From an uncultured Erysipelotrichaceae bacterium (GTDB lineage: Bacteria; Bacillota_I; Bacilli_A; RF39; UBA660), in NCBI GenBank assembly GCA_902773365.1, contig CACYEG010000046.1, positions 1-8,131 of the forward strand: a stretch of 8,131 nt of DNA, in the 5' to 3' direction. Both the position numbers and the translations under genes were made by a program. The notes under the pieces are model-generated. The model was not told the DNA's origin. It ran no database searches and worked only from the letters and a program-made list of their open reading frames with translations. Shown here one piece after another: positions 5,697 to 8,131 of the stretch. Within the stretch, counting starts at the first letter, position 1, and every line of letters begins with the position of its first letter.

Positions 5697-6653
5697 ATGT
5701 GGAAATACATCGGTATAAAAGAATGTAATGAATTTTTATTATCTCTCAATCTTTTAGATTGTGATGATGAAAAAAAATACATAAAAACGCTTTACTCTAT
5801 AAGCAATAATATAGAAAAAAATTATAAAATATATAAGATTAAAAAGAGAAATGGTAAATATAGAACAATATACGAACCAAATTCAATTTTAAAAAATATT
5901 CAAAAAAAGATACTGGAAAATATTTTAAATAATGAATCGATTTCTAAATATGCAAAAGCATATCATAAAGGAATATCGCTAAGAGATAATGCTTTACCTC
6001 ACACTGGCAAAAAAACTATTTTGAAGCTCGATATAAAGAATTTTTTTGAAAGCATTTCTTTTTTAGATGTATATGAATCGTGTTTTCCAATAGAGTATTT
6101 TCCAAAATCTGTTGGTATGTTACTTACTTATTTATGTACATACGACGAACATCTAACTCAAGGATCTCCGACTTCAGCTTATATTTCAAATTTAGTTATG
6201 AAAAGTTTTGATGAGGTTTTAGGTAAATGGTGTGAAGAAAAAAATATAAATTATACGAGATATTCAGATGACATGACTTTTTCAGGAGACTTTAATCCTA
6301 CGGAAATAATAACTAAAGTTAGAAAGATGTTAATAAAATTAGGACTACATTTAAATAATGATAAAATTCACGTAGTTGATAAATCCCACAATCAATCTGT
6401 AACGGGAATAGTGGTCAATGAAAAGGTTCAAGTAAGTTCTAATTATCGAAGAAAAATAAGACAAGAGATATACTATATCAAAAAGTTTGGATTGAATTCC
6501 CATTTACATAGGATAAAATATTCTGGTAATGAAAGAGCATACTTAAATCAACTCTATGGAAAAATACTCTATGTCTTACAAATAAATAGTAGTGATTTAG
6601 AATTCGATGAATATAGAAAATTTATTTTAGATTTAAAAAAAGTACATAGTTGA
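5697..6653 (+). CDS. retron reverse transcriptase
   Basis: 318 residues, within the usual ~300-330 of stand-alone retron RTs. Motifs in order: KKRNGKYRTIYEP (49-61, RT1), ILKNIQKKIL (64-73), retron-specific NAxxH as NALPH (98-102), LKLDIKNFFESI with catalytic D112 (109-120), QGSPTSAYISN (155-165), active-site YSDD with D191 and D192 (189-192) where most retron RTs have YADD, and retron-specific VTG (235-237). The basic C-terminal part (NYRRKIRQEI..., 249 on) corresponds to the thumb that recognises the msr. It should prime from the 2'-OH of a guanosine in the msr and make msDNA. It sits directly downstream of the msr-msd RNA on one transcript. No extra domain is fused, so any effector must be a separate gene. 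Confidence 0.95.
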   Translation: MWKYIGIKECNEFLLSLNLLDCDDEKKYIKTLYSISNNIEKNYKIYKIKKRNGKYRTIYEPNSILKNIQKKILENILNNESISKYAKAYHKGISLRDNALPHTGKKTILKLDIKNFFESISFLDVYESCFPIEYFPKSVGMLLTYLCTYDEHLTQGSPTSAYISNLVMKSFDEVLGKWCEEKNINYTRYSDDMTFSGDFNPTEIITKVRKMLIKLGLHLNNDKIHVVDKSHNQSVTGIVVNEKVQVSSNYRRKIRQEIYYIKKFGLNSHLHRIKYSGNERAYLNQLYGKILYVLQINSSDLEFDEYRKFILDLKKVHS

Positions 6654-6664
6654 TATGTACTTTT
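6638..6664. terminator. bidirectional terminator between RT and HTH gene
   Basis: Perfect 11-bp stem (6638-6648 with 6654-6664, core AAAAGTACATA) and 5-base loop, with A tract on one side and T tract on the other, so it works for both strands. The RT stop TGA is in the loop, and the minus-strand stop begins at the other edge: the genes converge with no space to spare. Confidence 0.85.
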
Positions 6665-7163
6665 ATTCGTTTAACAATTTACAGTTGTGGTCATATAGAA
6701 ATTCATTTATCGTATCTATATTATATATTTTTTCTTTAAAACAAAATCTTATTATTAAATCGAATGTGGTATTCATGGGAAGTGAATATGATGCTTTTTC
6801 TAATAGAGTTTCAATTTCTTTTTCAGATAGTTCTAGCGCTATACCAAATAATATGATTGTTTCTTTAGATGGATGATATTCTTTATTGCTCCTTATCTTA
6901 CTAAAAAGTCTTCTATCTATATTAACTTTGTTATACACATCTGAGTCTTTTAGGTTTCTTTCATCAATCAATTTAAATAAATAAGTTTGAAATGTATCAG
7001 TATCTTTGTTTTCGCTAATATAAGTGTTTATTAAAGAACCAGTCTCGCAAGCATAGTCCATGAATATCTCGCTATCGAAGCTAGAGTCTAGGCGCTTAAA
7101 TGATTTTCTTTCTATTCCTAAATAACTATTTAAGTATTGATTAAGCCTATCTTTTAAATTCAT
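6663..7163 (-). CDS. HTH-type helical protein paired with VWA gene
   Basis: 166 residues. The ATG at 7163-7161 (MNLKDRL) is chosen because GGGAGGC (minus strand, 7177-7171) lies 7 bases ahead; an in-frame start 8 codons upstream overlaps that signal. Residues about 56-128 carry a conserved-looking core: YLFKLIDERNLKDSDVYNKV, then IDRRLFSKIRSN.EYHPSKET, then LALEL-type helix and LLEKASYSL. This is a Cro/C1-like helix-turn-helix pattern that I know from many Bacillota proteins of unknown function, often near VWA or macrodomain genes. DNA binding is likely but could be autoregulation of the divergent promoter. The gene converges on the RT, so it is not in the retron transcript. Some retron types do use HTH partners, so a link cannot be excluded, but divergent pairing with the VWA gene is the simpler context. 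Confidence 0.75.
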   Translation of the reverse strand: MNLKDRLNQYLNSYLGIERKSFKRLDSSFDSEIFMDYACETGSLINTYISENKDTDTFQTYLFKLIDERNLKDSDVYNKVNIDRRLFSKIRSNKEYHPSKETIILFGIALELSEKEIETLLEKASYSLPMNTTFDLIIRFCFKEKIYNIDTINEFLYDHNCKLLNE

Positions 7164-7170
7164 AAATGTC

Positions 7171-7177
7171 GCCTCCC
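7171..7177 (-). promoter_or_regulatory. ribosome-binding site GGGAGGC that sets HTH gene start
   Basis: Strong minus-strand Shine-Dalgarno sequence 7 bases before ATG 7163, ruling out the longer open frame starting at 7187. Confidence 0.85.
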
Positions 7178-7192
7178 AAGTGACCAAATAAG

Positions 7193-7201
7193 TGCTTTAA
7201 T
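7193..7201 (+). promoter_or_regulatory. possible extended -10 promoter for VWA gene
   Basis: TG-C-TTTAAT, 36 bases before the ATG at 7238. No recognisable -35. Weaker than the opposing minus-strand promoter. Confidence 0.3.
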
Positions 7202-7209
7202 ACGCTATC

Positions 7210-7218
7210 ATTATATCA
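7210..7218 (-). promoter_or_regulatory. extended -10 promoter TGATATAAT for HTH gene
   Basis: Minus-strand TG-A-TATAAT, giving a ~40-base leader to the ATG at 7163. A plus-strand extended -10 candidate, TG-C-TTTAAT at 7193-7201, lies within this predicted leader and would drive the VWA gene, so the two promoters face each other and overlap. Confidence 0.6.
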
Positions 7219-7237
7219 GAAAGGAAGAAAGAAAGAT

Positions 7238-7852
7238 ATGAAAAAGGGAAAAAAATTAGATGTCGTCTTTATATTAGACAAGAGTGGATCTATGCAAGGT
7301 CAAGAGGAGAATACCATTACGAGTTTCAATGAATACTTAGAGAAGGAGAAGAAAAATAAATATGATACTTTCATAACAACAGTACTTTTTAGCGATACTT
7401 ATAAAGTGTTACACGATAGAGTGGAAGTGTCTAAAGTAGAAAAGCTAACTAGCAAAGACTATTACGTTGAAGGATGCACTGCTTTATTAGATGCACTAGG
7501 TAATACTATACACAAAATGGAACAAAAAGATACAGATAAAGTATTGTTCATAATTATTACAGATGGATATGAAAATGCATCAAGAGAATATACTAAAGCG
7601 CAAATAAAAGAACTAGTTAGCAAGAACAAGAACTTCGAATTTATCTATGTAGGAGCAGATATAGATTCATATGCTGCAGGAAGTGAAATAGGCATTAGAA
7701 AATCTAATATTGCAAACTTTAAAAAAGACGAGTGTGGTACAGGACTATTGTTCGATGCAGTAGGAAATTTTGAAAAGTGCATGATGGATGGATCTGTAAA
7801 CGACTCTTGGAAAAAAGAATTAGACGAATATCTAGAAAAAAATGAGAAGTAA
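7238..7852 (+). CDS. VWA-domain protein (TerY-like)
   Basis: 204 residues that are almost entirely one von Willebrand A domain. The metal-ion-dependent adhesion site is complete: DKSGS (D14, S16, S18), T81 in GCTALLDAL, and D109 in IITDG. The sequence VVFILDKSGSM...FNEYL and GADIDSYAAGSEIGI are typical of TerY-like stand-alone bacterial VWA proteins linked to tellurite/stress-response and signalling gene clusters. There is no signal peptide or membrane segment, so it is cytosolic and probably scaffolds a protein partner through Mg2+. Start supported by AAGGAAG (7221-7227). Divergent from the HTH gene across 74 bases. The stop codon lies in the loop of its own terminator. Partner and pathway are unknown. 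Confidence 0.9.
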   Translation: MKKGKKLDVVFILDKSGSMQGQEENTITSFNEYLEKEKKNKYDTFITTVLFSDTYKVLHDRVEVSKVEKLTSKDYYVEGCTALLDALGNTIHKMEQKDTDKVLFIIITDGYENASREYTKAQIKELVSKNKNFEFIYVGADIDSYAAGSEIGIRKSNIANFKKDECGTGLLFDAVGNFEKCMMDGSVNDSWKKELDEYLEKNEK

Positions 7853-7864
7853 TTCTCTTTTTTT
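7844..7864 (+). terminator. rho-independent terminator overlapping VWA stop codon
   Basis: GAGAA-GTAA-TTCTC then seven T; the TAA stop (7850-7852) is in the loop. Differs from the NUDIX terminator (2571-2591) only in two loop bases. Confidence 0.8.
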
Positions 7865-7978
7865 GGTGGGGAGGTAAAGAGGATAAAGGTTAAAGAATGC
7901 TGACAAAATTACTGACTAAAATAAGTGGAATTTGCTAAGAAAAAAAGATTAATCCTATTGCTCTTTTCCCCCTGAAGA

Positions 7979-8006
7979 AGAGCATTTAACCATGCTCTCA
8001 TTTTTT
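7979..8006 (+). terminator. terminator hairpin at end of element E2
   Basis: Seven-bp stem AGAGCAT/ATGCTCT, loop TTAACC, then CA and six T. Shares its 5' arm with the preceding hairpin. Confidence 0.75.
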
Positions 8007-8055
8007 ATGCCCATTTTATAAGGGGTTTGAGAAGCATCAAGATTGCTAAAATAAT

Positions 8056-8077
8056 TTTAGGTACAATTTAGGTACAA
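8056..8077 (+). repeat. tandem 11-bp direct repeat TTTAGGTACAA x2
   Basis: Two perfect adjacent copies (8056-8066, 8067-8077), one helical turn each. Adjacent short repeats of this kind can be recombinase arm sites or regulator sites; nothing here decides which. The remaining bases to 8131 hold no complete gene. GTG at 8113 opens a frame (V-A-K-A-A-K) running off the window end, which cannot be judged. Confidence 0.6.
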
Positions 8078-8131
8078 AAAAATTTGATTTTAGAATAGTT
8101 CATTGAAAAAAGGTGGCGAAAGCGGCAAAAA

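Larger units (their letters stand above)
7837..8006 (+). repeat. ~170-nt structured intergenic element, copy E2
   Basis: 170 bases bounded by a perfect 11-bp inverted pair AAAAAATGAGA (7837-7847) and TCTCATTTTTT (7996-8006). Same order as E1: terminator, a spacer of unrelated sequence but the same length (about 38 bases), the block ACAAAATTACTGACTAAAAT (7903-7922), then two overlapping hairpins. These are GCTCTT/AAGAGC (7960-7965 with 7978-7983) enclosing a CCCCC loop, and AGAGCAT/ATGCTCT (7979-7985 with 7992-7998). In the second hairpin, bases differ from E1 on both arms so pairing is kept. A G-rich stretch in the spacer (GGGG 7868-7871, AAAGAG 7877-7882) could pair with CTCTTT and CCCC of the hairpin region; E1 lacks this. 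Function unknown. Confidence 0.6.

Noticed and set aside
6655..6876. Plus-strand open frame after the RT gene
   Set aside because: Antisense to the HTH gene's C-terminal part, starts inside the shared terminator, no ribosome-binding site.

Overview
The window is very A+T-rich, has strong purine-rich ribosome-binding sites (GGGAGG, AGGAG, AAGGAG), extended -10 promoters of the TGn-TATAAT kind, and uses TGA as a normal stop (RNA-ligase fragment, glycosylase-like gene, S41 gene, RT gene). That fits a low-GC Bacillota (Clostridia/Bacilli/Erysipelotrichia-like) and argues against a mycoplasma with code 4. Nearly every transcription unit is short, carries its own promoter and is functionally unrelated to its neighbour: this is an accessory or defence-type island, not a housekeeping operon.

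Layout. 1-525: C-terminal part of a T4 Rnl1-like RNA ligase that began upstream of the window. 588-773: small two-helix membrane protein. 838-2001: two-gene operon of a degenerate HepT/DUF86-like protein and an endonuclease-III-superfamily (HhH) protein. 2066-2566: NUDIX hydrolase. 2565-2733: structured ~170-nt intergenic element (copy E1). 2909-4135: cytosolic S41-type peptidase, abutting a 50-codon NUDIX remnant (4131-4292). 4389-5372: NERD-HRDC nuclease-like protein. 5393-5464: four alternating TATGTTAAAA half-sites. 5507-6653: a retron (msr-msd RNA plus reverse transcriptase). 6663-7163 (minus) and 7238-7852 (plus): divergent HTH protein and TerY-like VWA protein. 7837-8006: second copy (E2) of the ~170-nt element. 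8007-8131: two tandem 11-bp repeats and possibly the first codons of another gene.

Central system. The clearest notable unit is the retron. A 9-bp a1/a2 inverted repeat (5507-5515 / 5670-5678) encloses two msr-like stem-loops and a long msd-like hairpin. It lies directly behind an extended -10 promoter and directly ahead of an RT that carries the retron hallmarks NAxxH and VTG, with YSDD at the active site. No fused effector domain is visible. The nearest same-strand candidate partner is the NERD-HRDC protein upstream; the HTH protein is convergent with the RT.

Second notable unit. The NUDIX gene and the VWA gene are unrelated, yet both are followed by homologous ~169/170-nt tails. Each tail is bounded by AAAAATGAGA...TCTCATTTTT, holds a near-identical 20-nt block at almost the same offset, and ends in mutually exclusive hairpins with compensatory changes. 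The two copies flank a ~5.1 kb block holding the peptidase, NERD, retron and HTH/VWA genes. This suggests either a cassette-like array or a repeated regulatory RNA. Product calls rest on motifs read by eye; no database search was possible.
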